Part shown: positions 1-10,720 of the stretch, piece after piece
Layout of the letters: every line of letters begins with the position of its first letter
Position numbering within the stretch: position 1 is the stretch's first letter
From: Ligustrum vulgare
Taxonomy: Eukaryota > Streptophyta > Magnoliopsida > Lamiales > Oleaceae
Length of the DNA: 64,000 nucleotides
Direction: 5' to 3'
Assembly: GCA_963555705.1 (NCBI GenBank)
Contig: OY743176.1
Span: 39,664,497 to 39,728,496, forward strand
Program-made: the position numbers and the translations under genes
Notes under the pieces: model-generated
What the model was told of the DNA's origin: nothing
What the model saw: only the letters and a program-made list of their open reading frames with translations
The model's database searches: none

Positions 1-540
1 TTTTTTAAGAAAGAAAACGAGTGTTGAGCATAAGGGAATATGATTTATGGTATATATTTATAATTATGAGTAGTCTTTTGAGCCAATTAAGGTATGGAAG
101 GAAGTGATATTGTGATATTGAAAAATATGATTTGAAATTGTTATGTTGAGGAATTATGAATTGAATTATGAGATATTTTGATGATATTGAAGTGTTGGAA
201 TCGTTTTCAATATTTTTTTATCGTTGTGATTAAATGTGGAGTTATTTATTATTGTGAGTTATGAAGTATGCTTATGGTTTGGATAAGTCCAAATTACAAG
301 GGAAACTCTGCCTAGAATTTTTATCGTTTGGAATTAAGAGCATGATATGATAAGCATCTACTAAAGGAATTAAGGTTAGACATGCAAGTTCATTTACATC
401 ACAAACGAGATTTAGTAGATGATAGCAGAGATTTTATTATTTTCTCATAAGGAGAACACACAAGAGTCACACTGGAAAGGAAATACATGAAACACACAAA
501 AGCAAACGAGAGAAGCATGGGATAATCCTCAAAATGAGAG
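1..540. other. AT-rich non-coding stretch, gypsy-like untranslated debris
   Basis: No convincing coding frame on either strand. The base composition and short-word style (runs of gatatg, ttgaatt, aaggaattaaggttag) resemble 2440-3065, which clearly leads into a gypsy LTR. It may therefore be the same kind of retrotransposon 3' untranslated DNA. Inference only. Confidence 0.3.
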
Positions 541-745
541 ATGTGTTTCCGGAGTAGCCGTATCCTACCACCTCTGATCTTTTGAGGAAATAAAGAAACC
601 TTCAAAGAGGTGTGTTTCGAGAGTAAGAATACTCCGTAATCTACCACCTGGAACCTTTGAGGTACACACAAGATTTAAACATTAAGGAAATCCTAGTAAA
701 TGGAGGGGTGTCTCGAGAGTGAGAATACTCCGTACTCTACCCCCA
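541..745. repeat. Three degenerate direct repeats next to the LOG gene
   Basis: Three related blocks start near 541, 611 and 706. Each has a gtgtttc/gagag core, an actccgta-type core and a ctacca/cctttgag end. Spacing is 70-95 bp, so this is a diverged short tandem repeat rather than a satellite. It lies just beyond the 3' end of the LOG reading frame and has no coding potential. Confidence 0.5.
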
Positions 746-815
746 CCTATTCTAAGATTCACAGAGTTAAATTTACATTAACCGGACTCCATTTTCGCTT
801 GATTCCCCTTCCTTG

Positions 816-1412
816 CTACCAATCTATCTTAACTCCTGCTGGATCTTGTATTGAGATATATGACTGCAGCTTATCCAGTAGTTCATCAATAGTAGGAGCG
901 GAAATAAGAAGCCTTCTGGAAAATGGAGAGATGAATCCCTGTTCCACAGCATAATCAAGAAAGGTTAACAAACCATCAAAGAAATTGTTAACATTCAGAA
1001 GCCCAATAGGCTTAGTATGGAGATCTAGTTGAGCCCACGAGGTAATGTTAAAAATTTCTTCTAAGGTACCAAAACCTCCGGGCAGGGCTATAAAGGCATC
1101 AGAACCATATAGCATACAAGTTATGCGTTCATGGATGGATAAGGTTTGAACTTCATGCCCTCGTGTTTTGCCTGCAACATCTACCAAAGGGACAGGTATG
1201 ACACCGATTACTTTTGATTTCTCTGCAAGAGCAGATTGGGAAACACAACCCATTAGACCACTGCTACCACCCCCATACACAAGAGTGATACCTTTTTCCC
1301 CCAGTTTCTTTCCAAGATCTACAGCCGCTTCTAGATAACCGAAGCCTTTCCCTACTTTTGATCCACAAAATACACAAATAGTTTTGATCTGTCGAAGTTT
1401 TGGTGCTTCCAT
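816..1412 (-). CDS. LOG-type cytokinin riboside 5'-monophosphate phosphoribohydrolase, intronless
   Basis: Encodes 198 residues. LOG enzymes release free cytokinin base from cytokinin riboside monophosphates in one step and usually act in the cytosol or nucleus. Seen here: an N-terminal Rossmann-type strand (TICVFCGS, residues 11-18), the nucleotide loop YGGGSSGLMG (46-55), the family signature PGGFGTLEE (111-119) and the trailing TSWAQLDLHTKPIGLLNV segment. The usual MHxRK stretch reads IHERIT: Arg96 is kept and the following Lys is Ile. The ATG at 1412 fits the family N-terminus and the length is slightly short (usually 200-220). Most plant LOG genes have several introns, so an unbroken frame suggests a retrocopy or an intronless LOG10-like branch. 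Nothing in the frame is broken. It lies between stretches of gypsy-like DNA. Confidence 0.9.
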   Translation of the reverse strand: MEAPKLRQIKTICVFCGSKVGKGFGYLEAAVDLGKKLGEKGITLVYGGGSSGLMGCVSQSALAEKSKVIGVIPVPLVDVAGKTRGHEVQTLSIHERITCMLYGSDAFIALPGGFGTLEEIFNITSWAQLDLHTKPIGLLNVNNFFDGLLTFLDYAVEQGFISPFSRRLLISAPTIDELLDKLQSYISIQDPAGVKIDW

Positions 1413-1487
1413 CTTTGATAGTAAAGAAGGGAAAACTTACGAAGAAGATGTGATTTTGGGATGCCTGAACTATGAAATATGTTTGGC

Positions 1488-1495
1488 TATTTAAA
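1488..1495 (-). promoter_or_regulatory. TATA-like box upstream of the LOG gene
   Basis: On the minus strand the sequence reads TTTAAATA, centred about 80 bp upstream of the LOG ATG, in the palindrome ggctatttaaagcc. The spacing allows a roughly 50-nt leader. The match is by eye only. Confidence 0.35.
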
Positions 1496-1603
1496 GCCGG
1501 AAAAATTTACTGTTTTTGATTGATTCTGAAAAAGTAAAGATTCACTTTTTGACAAAATCGGCCAACTTTTGACTATTTTATCAAAGATATCACCTTTCGG
1601 TGA

Positions 1604-1688
1604 TTTATTTCCAGCTTTATCAAACCTCGAGAAAAGGAAAATATATTTATTTCCAGCTTTATCAAACCTCGAGAAAGGAAAATATATT
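1604..1688. repeat. 42-bp tandem duplication upstream of the LOG gene
   Basis: Two near-identical copies start at 1604 and 1646. Each runs from tttatttccagctttatc through cctcgagaaa to ggaaaatata, with a one-base length difference. The duplication lies in the presumed upstream region of the LOG gene. A short reading frame across it only reflects the repeat. Confidence 0.75.
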
Positions 1689-1740
1689 TTATTTCCAAAA
1701 CGCGTGAAAGAAAGCAGCAAAATATTTTAAAAGATTTACC

Positions 1741-2324
1741 TTATATCATTGCTGAACTGCCAGAAGCCTCATTTTGTAAAACAGACTGGCAAACAGGATC
1801 TTTCGATATTATATTTTGGAGACTATAACGATTTTTGTCCTCGTTAAACTGAGCGTATAAGGAGAGAAGTTCACGTTGTACATAACCACTTGGGTGCGTC
1901 TCAAGAGTCAGTCGAATATCATCCAAAGACTCCTTACTCAGTCCACCCTTTATGAATTCGATTTTATCATCCCGATTAGTAGAAGAATATCCTACTGATT
2001 TGCAACGAGTATTACAGTTCCAACGAGCACATTTGTAGCAACCACCCAGTCTTTTTGCTCTTCGTTTCTTTGCAAACGTGCTTTTGCCTAAACCAGGCAT
2101 GTGTTTAGGAAATGTTGATGGTAATTCACCAGATAGTCGAACCTTTGCTTCTATCAACTAGCGAACATCTTCTGGAACACCATGAGCCATCAGCAACCTC
2201 AATCTTTCGAGCCTTATTCTATAGATCTTTCTCAGATCATTCATAGGAAGACTGGAATAATACTTGCGAATGTTAGAAAGAATGATATCCATTGTTTGAT
2301 GATTCAACCTCTTCTCAGCATGAA
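1741..2324 (-). pseudogene. Cys-rich conserved-looking gene fragment with an in-frame stop
   Basis: I do not recognise the family. A minus-strand frame runs from an acceptor-like site near 2325 (pyrimidine-rich, then ATAG) to a stop at 1741. It is interrupted once by TAG at 2158-2160. Upstream of the stop is a helical basic segment (MDIILSNIRKYYSSLPMNDL and on through RKIYRIRLERLRLL). Downstream are KKRRAKRLGG and a compact C-x2-C-x4-C-x3-C cluster (CYKCARWNCNTRC), then an acidic-polar tail ending GSSAMI. The bias looks protein-coding, and the Cys cluster suggests a small zinc-binding element. There is no good ATG after the stop and no visible upstream exon, so it is probably a broken exon or captured gene fragment. 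It lies head-to-tail with the LOG gene on the same strand. Confidence 0.5.
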
Positions 2325-2439
2325 CTATTTAAAAGCGCAAAGGATCTGAGTGAATCCGCGTGATGTTGTGACCAGCAAGAAAGCGCAGGATTATTTTAAT
2401 GAAAAGAGGAGACAAGAAGTAATGCGCTGTTAAATTTTA

Positions 2440-3065
2440 TCGATAAAGGAGATTTGATTGGAGATTTGGAATATTTTCTTGGATTATGGGTACTGATATT
2501 TTGTTTTAATAATGATAATCTTGGTATAGTGTGATGATACGTGGAAAGTAAAATGAGTACCGTATTGAATCAGAATTCATACGTATATACAAGTGAAAGA
2601 AATACTTTGCAGGAAATGTGGTGACATTTAAGTATAGAATCTTAGTTTTGGGAGATATTTGTTTACTGAATTTTGGGTTACAAATATTGGAAAGATAAGT
2701 TGATGATATTATGTTGATATGTTTGGGTATATTACGTAGAGAAAATATTCAGGTAATTCTTTGATTATTTTGGGAATTTTCGATGATAAGAAAGGAAAAA
2801 AATTATTATGATACGATATGTAAGTAAAGATTTGTTGAAATTTTAGAGATATATACGAATATTTGAGGTCACATGATACGATGATAAGTGACGAGTTACA
2901 TGAATACTACAAGATATGATGAAATTTTTACATACGATTGGGAATTGTTTTGATTATTTTGAGAATATTCGATGATAAGAAGAAGAGATTCTGATTAAGT
3001 ATTCAGAAATTATAAGATTAAGTAAGTTTAATTTCGAGGACGAAATTATTTTAAGGAGGTAAGAT
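2440..3065 (+). mobile_element. 3' untranslated end of a truncated Ty3/gypsy element
   Basis: Non-coding and AT-rich. It ends in the block ttcgaggacgaaatt followed by a purine run (ttaaggaggtaag, about 3051-3063), the usual arrangement just before a 3' LTR in Tekay/Del-like plant gypsy elements. The LTR follows directly. No gag or pol of this element is present in the window; the left side ends against the LOG and Cys-rich segment. Confidence 0.6.
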
Positions 3066-4941
3066 TATAGCGACCCAGAATTTTTATGCAATAAATAATT
3101 ATTTTAATATTTAGAAAATTGTGTCGCTACTATTTCATTTATTATTTTGAAGTTAACGCCGCGACGAATTCGTCTAGCCAAGTCAAGAAATATCGAATTT
3201 GTTCGATTTTAAATTAAAATCCGAATTTCTAAAAATATGTTATTTAATTATTTATTCAAAGTATTATTTTCAAAATCATTTTGAATTCCAAATTTATTAA
3301 AATATCTCAATTTTCCTTATTCAAATTATTTCAAGTCCAAATACGTAATTCGATTTTATCTCAAAATTTATTTATTCTCAAATGTATTTTCAGTCCAAAA
3401 TATATCAGTTTTAAATACATTTTCAAATCGAAGTTAGTCAAATTTTTAGTTAAATTAATCCTATTTAACTAAACCAAATTTTCCCCCACCTCCACGTTCA
3501 ACTTCAATAATACAGCAATTTCTTCAATCATACAAATTATTCCCAACCCATTTGGACCCAATTTCATCATCAAAATCCACTCAATGATTCCACTAAATTA
3601 TTCCCCAAATTATGATGTTTCCCACCTCCACAAAATACTATCATTATCATCACCATCCTCTTCCCACTATCATCAATTAAAACCACCAATTCAGTACAAT
3701 TTCAGTTCAGCTTCCTCCCAGTTTTCCTCCATTCAACTACATCCAATTCAATTTCCATCTTCAGAATTCCAATTTGCAAGATCAACAATCTCAGCCATTA
3801 TCATCAATTCACCCCTAATTGCAACCACTGTATGTATCAACTAAGAGCCACCACCCAACCAACCATCATCGGTATCATCACCTGCAGAACCTTCATCAAT
3901 CAACAAATTCTGATAGCCTGCAATTAACTCCATCACTACCAGACCAACCCATTATCATCATCATCTCCATCGTACCCTGCTGACAGCCATCAAAACAACT
4001 CAATCGAACCACCATATCCACCTGCAGCACCCCGGACATCACCACAATCCACCTCACTGTGACTTCACCATCGAACCACCACTATTGCACAACACCAATT
4101 AAACCAATTTCACAAACCAAACCTCTTCCACCTCAATCACCGGCCCAAAGCACCACCAAGACTCAATCCCAAATCAATCTTCAACTCCAAATCGCCACAA
4201 CACTGCCCTCTCAAATCATACCCAAAAATCAACCCAAAAACCAAGAAAAACCCAAGAAACAAATTACCCAGACACTTACCTACCTCAATCGCCGTTTTTC
4301 TTAGCCGGATCGTCGCTGGGAAGCCACCTCAATCGCGATCTTAGCCGCGACTTCGCCTCGGTCTCACACCCATTTCTCGCACCAAAACTACACCAAATCC
4401 ACAGAGAAACTTAGTCTATTTCAACCCTCGCTCTCCGCCGCACCTTGCGCCGGCGAGTTCGCCGGCCAAACCACCGGTTGCTCTCTTTCGCAGCCTCCGG
4501 TATGAGTGAGGTTAGAGAGAGAGAGTGCGAGTACGAGAGAGAAATGAGAGTGAAATCTGATTTTAAGAATTAATTGTAACTTTCCGGAAATTGCAATTAA
4601 GTCTCCAAGTTTGAAAAGTTATTATTTCAGTCCCTAAGTATCGAAATCATTTTAATTCAGTCCCTACCGATTTGAATCATTTGATTTTAAGCCCAAGTTT
4701 TAAAAGTATTTATTTTAGTCCCTCAACTTTCAAAATATCCAATTTGGTTCCTTCAACTTTCAAAAGTATTCATTTTAGTCCCTCAACTTTCAAAACATCA
4801 ATTTTAGTCCTCAAATTATAATTTATCATTTTGAACTATATATTCGATAGACTAAAGTGACTTATTGGCTAAGACGAAGCGTACGGAGAATTTAAAGAAA
4901 TTGAAGTCATTCCCGCTCAACTTTGCACTCGTCGGATTTGA

Positions 4942-5122
4942 GGTAGACTCTCACTTATTAATTGATTTAAATTATGATTTCATATAAATGTCATGTGACT
5001 TGTGAAGAGTTATTTTTATGAAAGGAAATGAAAATGTATTTTCATGGAAAGAACAATGCGTAGACTCGCACTTATTAATTGATTTAAATTATGATTTCAT
5101 ATGAATGTCATGTGACTTGTGA
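4942..5122 (+). repeat. Tandem pair of ~64-bp blocks inside the gypsy LTR
   Basis: Copies at 4942-5005 and 5059-5122 share gtagactc(t/g)cacttatta, then a run through gatttaaattatgatttcat, then tcatgtgacttgtgaa. The period is about 117 bp. Confidence 0.75.
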
Positions 5123-5259
5123 AAGTCAATTTTCAAGAAAATTAAGTATGTTTTATGAAAGGTAAATATACCTTATGTTTTTATGAAAAGTAAGTATACC
5201 CTATGTTTTTACGATAATGTTTTATATGTTTTGGATCATTGCTATGCACATAAGAATTC

Positions 5260-5690
5260 TTACCACCTAAGTTCGGTAAAATTCTTGTGTCTCCATAAGT
5301 TTATGAGGATTTACCACCTAAGTTCGGTAAAATTCCTGTCTTTCCATATGTTTATGAGGATTTACCACCTAAGTTCGGTAAAATTCCTGTCGCGTATGTT
5401 TATGAGGATTTCGATCCTATCTTATGTTATGATGGAAATGATCCCTATGAATTTCATGAATTATGTTTTGGTATACTTACTGTTATTATGATTTTACTAC
5501 ATAAGAATTCTTGCCACCTAAGTTCGGTAAAATTCTTATATTTATGAGGATTTCGATCTTATCCTATGTTATTATGATCTTACTGTTATTATGATCTTAC
5601 TGTGATTTTACTGTTATTATGATTTTACTGCATAAGAATTCTTGCCACCTAAGTTCGGTAAAGTTCTTGTATGTTTATGAGGATTTAAAT
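5260..5690 (+). repeat. Minisatellite of hairpin units in the gypsy LTR
   Basis: Five copies of accacctaagttcggtaaaatt(c), near 5263, 5313, 5365, 5514 and 5646, each followed by a tttatgaggatt block. Several read TTACC...GGTAA, a 5-bp stem with a 10-nt loop. Three short caaagagct repeats follow (5765-5800). A similar hairpin array occurs in the unrelated LTR at 62718-62825. Confidence 0.75.
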
Positions 5691-6936
5691 CCTATCTTAT
5701 GTTATGCTTTCAAAAGAAATTATGCTTGGCATAATTAAAATGTTTTTATAAGTATATGGTTTTCAAAGAGCTGTTTTCAAAGAGCTATTTTCAAAGAGCC
5801 TATGATTTGTAAAATATGTCCCGTGCTGTAATGCACAATATGAGTTTTATCAAGAGCAGTTTTATAAAGAAGCTCTATCAATGCCCGTTTTATAAAGAGC
5901 CGGGATTTGTGTGTTTAATCATCTTATAAATTAAATTAATTTGCGATGAGTCTACTGAGTATTTCCCCCATGAAATACTCACCCTACTTTTTAACAGTTT
6001 TGCAGATTTCGGAGACGGTGGCGAGCGATGAATGATGGTGGCAATAATCGTTAAACGGTTGAAAGTTTGACGTTAATGATTTCCGTATTTTTTCCAAACA
6101 ATCGAATAATTTAGAGAAGTTCATTTATTTGAGAAATTATGACATTGTCAATTTCTTTACAAAAATTAATGGTTCGATTTACTATTTCAAATGGTTTCAT
6201 AAATGTTTTCAATTTTATCGGCCATTACAGTTTATTTAATGTTGCCAAAAATGAATTTCAACTATTTCTTCCGCAAAAATATTATTCGAAAAAATTTAGA
6301 CAGAAAATGACGTAGTGAATTGGGTATATGGAACTCGGGGCGCTACAGTGACATTTCTTGGAGTTTAACTTGTGAAATCTTGAGGATTTGTGTTTGATAG
6401 AAAGCTTGACAAGTTGTTGAAGACAAACTTGGAGGTAAGATTTTTGACATTGTTCTAGGTGGTGGCGGAGGAAGCAAAGATAGAAAACTGTTCTGTGAAG
6501 AACCAGAACTGTTAGTAGCAGTTTCTCTAGAAGTTCTCTGCATTCTTTTTCTGGGTTGATTTTGATCCCTTCTCCTGAGTAGTCTAATTTCATCTTTTCA
6601 TCCAAGTTTGGATAGAACCCTACCAACTATTTTTCAATCTTCATTGCTTGTCTGGGACTTTGATTCCAAATTTGGCACTGCACGGAAGAATCAATACTTT
6701 TTGAAATTCAACTCTGTAAAGAACCAAATGACAAGAAATGACAGAAAACATACTTGTTTTTAAAGAAGACCATGCAGTAATAGCAGCGTTCTTCTCAGCT
6801 TGCTTCTTTGTCTTGGTTTATTCACCAGTAAAACTCATACCAGCAACTCAGCAAGCTCTACTGTACTAGTAAAAACGGGAACGTGACCAAGACCTGTTCT
6901 AATAATAGTGTATATCCAGGCCAGCTCTGTGAGCAG

Positions 6937-7393
6937 TGTAAAGAATTTTAATCAATCGTGTGGGCTTATATGTGAATTATTGTGTATTGAATAAAAGGCT
7001 ATCAATTTTGGTTAAGCCCATTTAAAGTGATCTAATAAGGATTTTATATATATCGGGCTTTAATGCATCTAATTAAATGTATGGGCTTTTATGTGTAGAT
7101 ACCAGGCCATTACCTAATTCATGATGGGCCGGATTAGGTTAATTGGAAATTCAGTATATAAAGTCGGTTATGGTCCCTGAATCCTACGTATTGTTCATCT
7201 TGTCTGACATCCCATCATCAGAGAGAAAATAAGGACTACGTATCGATTTGGAATATCCAAACACCGCAATAGATCATCGTGAACCATATCTGATTAAGGT
7301 ACGCTTCCGCTTCAGTTATTTAACTCTTGATAATTCAGCATGATAATTTTGGATCCTGGATAAATAATTTATCTTTGAATAAATTATCTAACA
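6937..7393 (+). repeat. 5' LTR of the copia element
   Basis: Begins TGTAAAGAATTTT and ends ATTATCTAACA. Flanked on the left by AGCAG. A TATA-like tatataaag occurs near 7155. Confidence 0.93.
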
Positions 7394-7395
7394 AG

Positions 7396-7408
7396 TGGTA
7401 TCAGAGCC
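7396..7408 (+). other. Primer-binding site, tRNA-iMet type (copia)
   Basis: TGGTATCAGAGCC begins two bases after the 5' LTR. This is the usual plant copia primer site, complementary to initiator tRNA-Met. Confidence 0.9.
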
Positions 7409-7645
7409 AATCATCAAATTGAATTATCAGATCTATTTTTATGTGTATGATTTGGACTAAAAATTCAAAGTTTTAATTGATTTCGTTATAATTAAGTCTG
7501 GTTAAGAATTGGATACAATGAATTGTGCAACAGAACAGATCATCACACTGCCAACTCGTATATATTTCAGATCTGGGTTCATAATATGAATATATTGAGA
7601 TTTTGATTTCGAAAGGATTAAGGTTTGGAACTTAAGCAAATTTTC

Positions 7646-7671
7646 ATATATATATATATATATATATATAT
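7646..7671. repeat. (AT)n microsatellite in the copia leader
   Basis: About 13 uninterrupted AT dinucleotides. Confidence 0.9.
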
Positions 7672-7849
7672 GATTTTGGATTTGTATGTATGTGTATAGA
7701 TCAGGTATGGTTTTCGAGTCCGATTATGGATTGTTCAGAATGGGTTTTAAATCTGAATTGGGTTTGTTGGATATGGATGTTTCGAAATTGGGAATCTGCG
7801 TGGTTGAGGTTTGAACGGTTTGAAATGGATGCTGAATGGTTTTTTGAGT

Positions 7850-8050
7850 TGGAAACGTCGTCGGCCTGGGCGAGCAGCGCCGGGTCTTGGCTGCGCAGGG
7901 AGGGTTGCAACGTCGCGCGCGCGACGCTGTACCTCTGGAGTGCAGCGCCGATAATGGCGCTGCAGGGCGTGGGAGTTCATCGGTGGTGGTGCAGCGTTTT
8001 GCCGGTAAAGATGAAGGCGGCGGAGGAAGCTGGCGTAAACCCTACTAACT
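7850..8050. other. GC-rich island in the copia leader
   Basis: About 200 bp of GC-rich sequence in an AT-rich leader, open on both strands (7690-8055 plus, 7747-8148 minus). Neither product resembles a known domain. It contains a perfect 16-bp palindrome, CGTCGCGCGCGCGACG (7911-7926). The two overlapping open frames may only reflect few AT-rich stops. Confidence 0.5.
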
Positions 8051-8199
8051 GCTGAAAATCTGATTTTTTGGGGCAGGGGCGTCGATTGGAAATTTGAAGT
8101 TTTGAAGGGCCTCTTTTGCAATTTTGGATAATTGAATAATTTGCACATCTGGTCCTCCCTGATTGTTTTGAATTTATTTAAACCCTAAAGCTTTGGATT

Positions 8200-8850
8200 T
8201 TATAAAATCAGGTCCTAAGGTTTTTAAAATTATTTAAGTCAGAACCTTTCAAGTTATGGAATTTTATGATTTAGCCCCTGAAATTTGAAAATTTTCCAAT
8301 CCAGCCCTAATGTTTGAGAATTTTCAAAACTGGTCCCTAAAGCTTGAAAATTCTCTAATTTGGTCCCTTAAAGTTTGAAAATTTTCATTTTCAGTCCCTA
8401 AAGTTTGAAAATTTTCTAATACAGCACCTAAAGTTCTGAAATTCTTTAATTTGGTCCCTAAATTTTGAAAATTTTCTAATTCAGTCACTAAAGTTTGGAA
8501 ATTTTCAAAATTGGTCCTTAAAGTTTGATTATTTTTTTTTAAATTAAGTCCCTAAAGTTTGGGAATTTTCTAAATTGGCTCCTAAAGTTTGAAAATTTTA
8601 AAAATCAATATTTAAAGATTGAAAATTCAATATTTTGGACCTCTAAAGTTTGATTTTATTTCAAATTGGGACCTAAAGTTTGGAATTTCTCAAAATTGGC
8701 CAATAAAGTTTTGGGAAAATTGTAATTTAAGTCCTTCAAACTTAAATTTTTAACAATTGGCCACCAAAAGTTTAAGAATATTGCAATTAGACTCTCGCAA
8801 CTTAAGGATTGCTTTATTCTAAAGTTTTGAATTCTATAATTCAAATCCTA
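8200..8850 (+). repeat. Degenerate tandem repeat of 'gtccctaaagtttgaaaatttt' units
   Basis: About 15 imperfect units of 36-45 bp built from (t)ggtccctaaagtttg plus aaaattttctaatt. Non-coding. The same 'agtccct...aactttcaaaa' motif is repeated in the gypsy LTR at 4610-4820 in the opposite sense. Confidence 0.7.
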
Positions 8851-9002
8851 AAGTCAAATATAGATGCAAATCAATGAATTTCAGTTTCAAATCTTGGTAC
8901 ATCGGAATCTTTTGAGAGATATAATATTCGAAAGTAAGTTAGTTGAAGCAACATGTTGCCAAAGCAACCTCTCTTGTGGATATTAATTAACTTTGAATAT
9001 TA

Positions 9003-9405
9003 GAAGGTATTTGTGTGTGTTATTCATTGCGAATATTGATCGGCCCAAAGGAAGGTCAATATTTGGCTCGAATTTCACATGCACTTGTGGTGATAAACAT
9101 GTGGCAATTATTTGGTTTAACGTGTGATCAATAAATCGGTCCAAAGAAAGGTTTATTGGTTAACATGTCTTATTGCCAGTGTTTGATCACTGCACTAAGA
9201 GAAAATTAGGTGTTTGTGTGTTATTTCATGCGGATATTGATCGGCCCAAAGGAAGGTCAATATTTGGCCCGAATTTCACATGAACTTGTGGTGATAAATA
9301 CGTGACGGTTATTTGGTTTTACGTGTGATCAATAAATCGGTCCAAAGAAAGGTTTGTTGGTTGACATGTCTTACCGTCAATGTTTGATCACTACACCAAG
9401 AGTAC
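9003..9405 (+). repeat. ~200-bp tandem duplication in the copia leader
   Basis: Blocks starting near 9008 and 9209 share gtgtgtgttatt, atattgatcggcccaaagg, a cgtgtgatcaataaatcgg core and tgtttgatcactrcac. The copies differ by scattered substitutions. No coding potential. Confidence 0.8.
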
Positions 9406-9639
9406 CACTTACAAGTCAATATTTCTATCCAAAGACTAAATATTGATGTTGTGCTAGGTATCTTATGATGGGCCCTACCATTATTTGAAAGTATGATTTG
9501 CATAATAAGGTACTTATGTGAGCTATTTTGTTTGAGTGTTCTCTATCAGTTTCAAATTCTGCTAGTAGTATATCTACAAGCTCAATTTTAATTCCTGTAT
9601 TTATGGAATAAACTTCAAGGATCAAAACAAGAACATTAA

Positions 9640-10430
9640 CTTTTCGTTGGCTGTATGGATCTAGACCGTGTACTAAGGATTGAGCAACCTGCTTCTCTTA
9701 CGGATGAAAGTTCATCTAATCAAATGAGGAACTTTGAGAAGTGGGATTGGTTAAAATTACGTGAGTCTCATGATCATTAAGTGTGCGGCATTCCGGAAGC
9801 CTTTAGTGACATAGTATCTAAGGAGGTAAATGATGCCAATGAATTCCTTGCCGAAATTAAGAAACGTTTTGCGAAAAACGATAAGGCTGAAACAAGCACG
9901 CTTATGCAAAGCTTGATTTCAATAAAGTATAAAGACAATAAGAAATTAAGGGAGTACATCATACAGATGTCTCAAACTGCTTCAAAACTTAAGGCACTAA
10001 AACTCGACTAGTCTAATGACTTGCTCGTGCATTTGGTATTGATATCGCTTCCTGCACAATATAGTTAATTTAAGGTTAGTTATAACTGTCAAAGTAGAAA
10101 TGGACTCTCAATGAGCTCATTTCATAGTGTGCAAGCTTCTTGCACAATTCAGTCAATTTAAGGTCAGTTGTAACTATCAAAGGAAGAAATGAACTCTAAA
10201 TGAGCGCATTCTATTTAGTGTGCAAGAGGAAGAAAAGTTGAAGCAGGACAGAACTGAAAGTGTTCACTTGGTAAACACCTCTAAAGATAAGGGCAAGAAA
10301 ACAAATAAAGAAAATAAAGTTGTTAAGGGTTCAGAACAAAAGAAACCACATAAAGACATTAAAGATTGTTTCTTTTGCCATAACTCTGGACATTTGAATA
10401 AAGATCATACATAATACCAACTAAAGTTGC
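9640..10430 (+). pseudogene. Copia gag remnant (UBN2-type) with a degenerate zinc knuckle
   Basis: The frame at 9781-10011 reads VCGIPEAFSDIV...KRFAKNDKAET...KLREYIIQMSQTASKLKAL, a capsid-type UBN2 gag core. It then breaks, and a 97-bp stretch is duplicated (about 10038-10215). The frame resumes at 10220-10414 with EEEKLKQDR, a Lys-rich region and DCFFCHNSGHLNKDH. That fits the CCHC knuckle except that the last Cys is His. Gag would form the particle and bind RNA; this copy cannot make a full product. Confidence 0.75.
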
Positions 10431-10720
10431 TGCTAAAACACTTTAAGAGCTTTTGACAGGCATAATACCTAGTCCAAATCATTTCTACATTTTGGGATGT
10501 CCAGCTAAGGCTAGGCCTTATAGGCCACATAAAGAAATTGGACTCCAAAACGGTCAGCAGCTACTTTATTGGTTATTCTGAGCGTTTAAGGGGCTATTAA
10601 TTTTATGATCCCACACTTAAGTCAACTTTTGAAATGGGAAATGCAACATTTTTGAGGATGTTGAGTTTGGGGGAGAAATAAGGTTAGAGATATTGTCTTT
10701 AAGGAAGAAGTTGCGGAAGG
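10431..10720 (+). pseudogene. Copia integrase C-terminal remnant; protease and integrase core deleted
   Basis: Stop-riddled frames still show NHFYILGCPAKARPYRPHK, a Tyr-rich 'LLYWLF' region and GKCNIFEDVEFGG, matching the segment after the integrase core in copia polyproteins. Because gag ends at about 10430, the protease, HHCC and DDE regions (roughly 1.5 kb) are absent, which indicates an internal deletion. Confidence 0.65.

Larger units (their letters stand above)
3066..6347 (+). mobile_element. 3.3-kb LTR of a Tekay/Del-like gypsy element
   Basis: It starts after a polypurine tract with tatagcgaccc and ends with ctcggggcgctaca. These are imperfect inverted termini of the TGTAACGCCCC...GGGGCGTTACA type, with the first TG changed to TA. 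Inside are a proline- and threonine-rich pseudo-coding stretch (3584-4304) with no family match, 'agtccctcaactttcaaaa' repeats (about 4610-4820), a duplicated 60-bp block and a hairpin minisatellite. The right end abuts exon 3 of the DRB pseudogene. GTGAC (6348-6352) would be the target duplication, but the partner site is not visible. It may be a 3' LTR, since internal 3' DNA precedes it. Confidence 0.7.

Noticed and set aside
399..671. 90-codon minus open frame
   Set aside because: Overlaps the degenerate repeat blocks, has no family resemblance and no supporting exon structure.
3584..4304. Pro/Ser/Thr-rich open frames in the gypsy LTR
   Set aside because: Low-complexity C/A-rich DNA within an LTR; frames change and no domain is seen.
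7690..8148. Overlapping 121- and 133-codon frames on opposite strands
   Set aside because: They come from a GC-rich island poor in stops within a copia leader; neither product has recognisable character.
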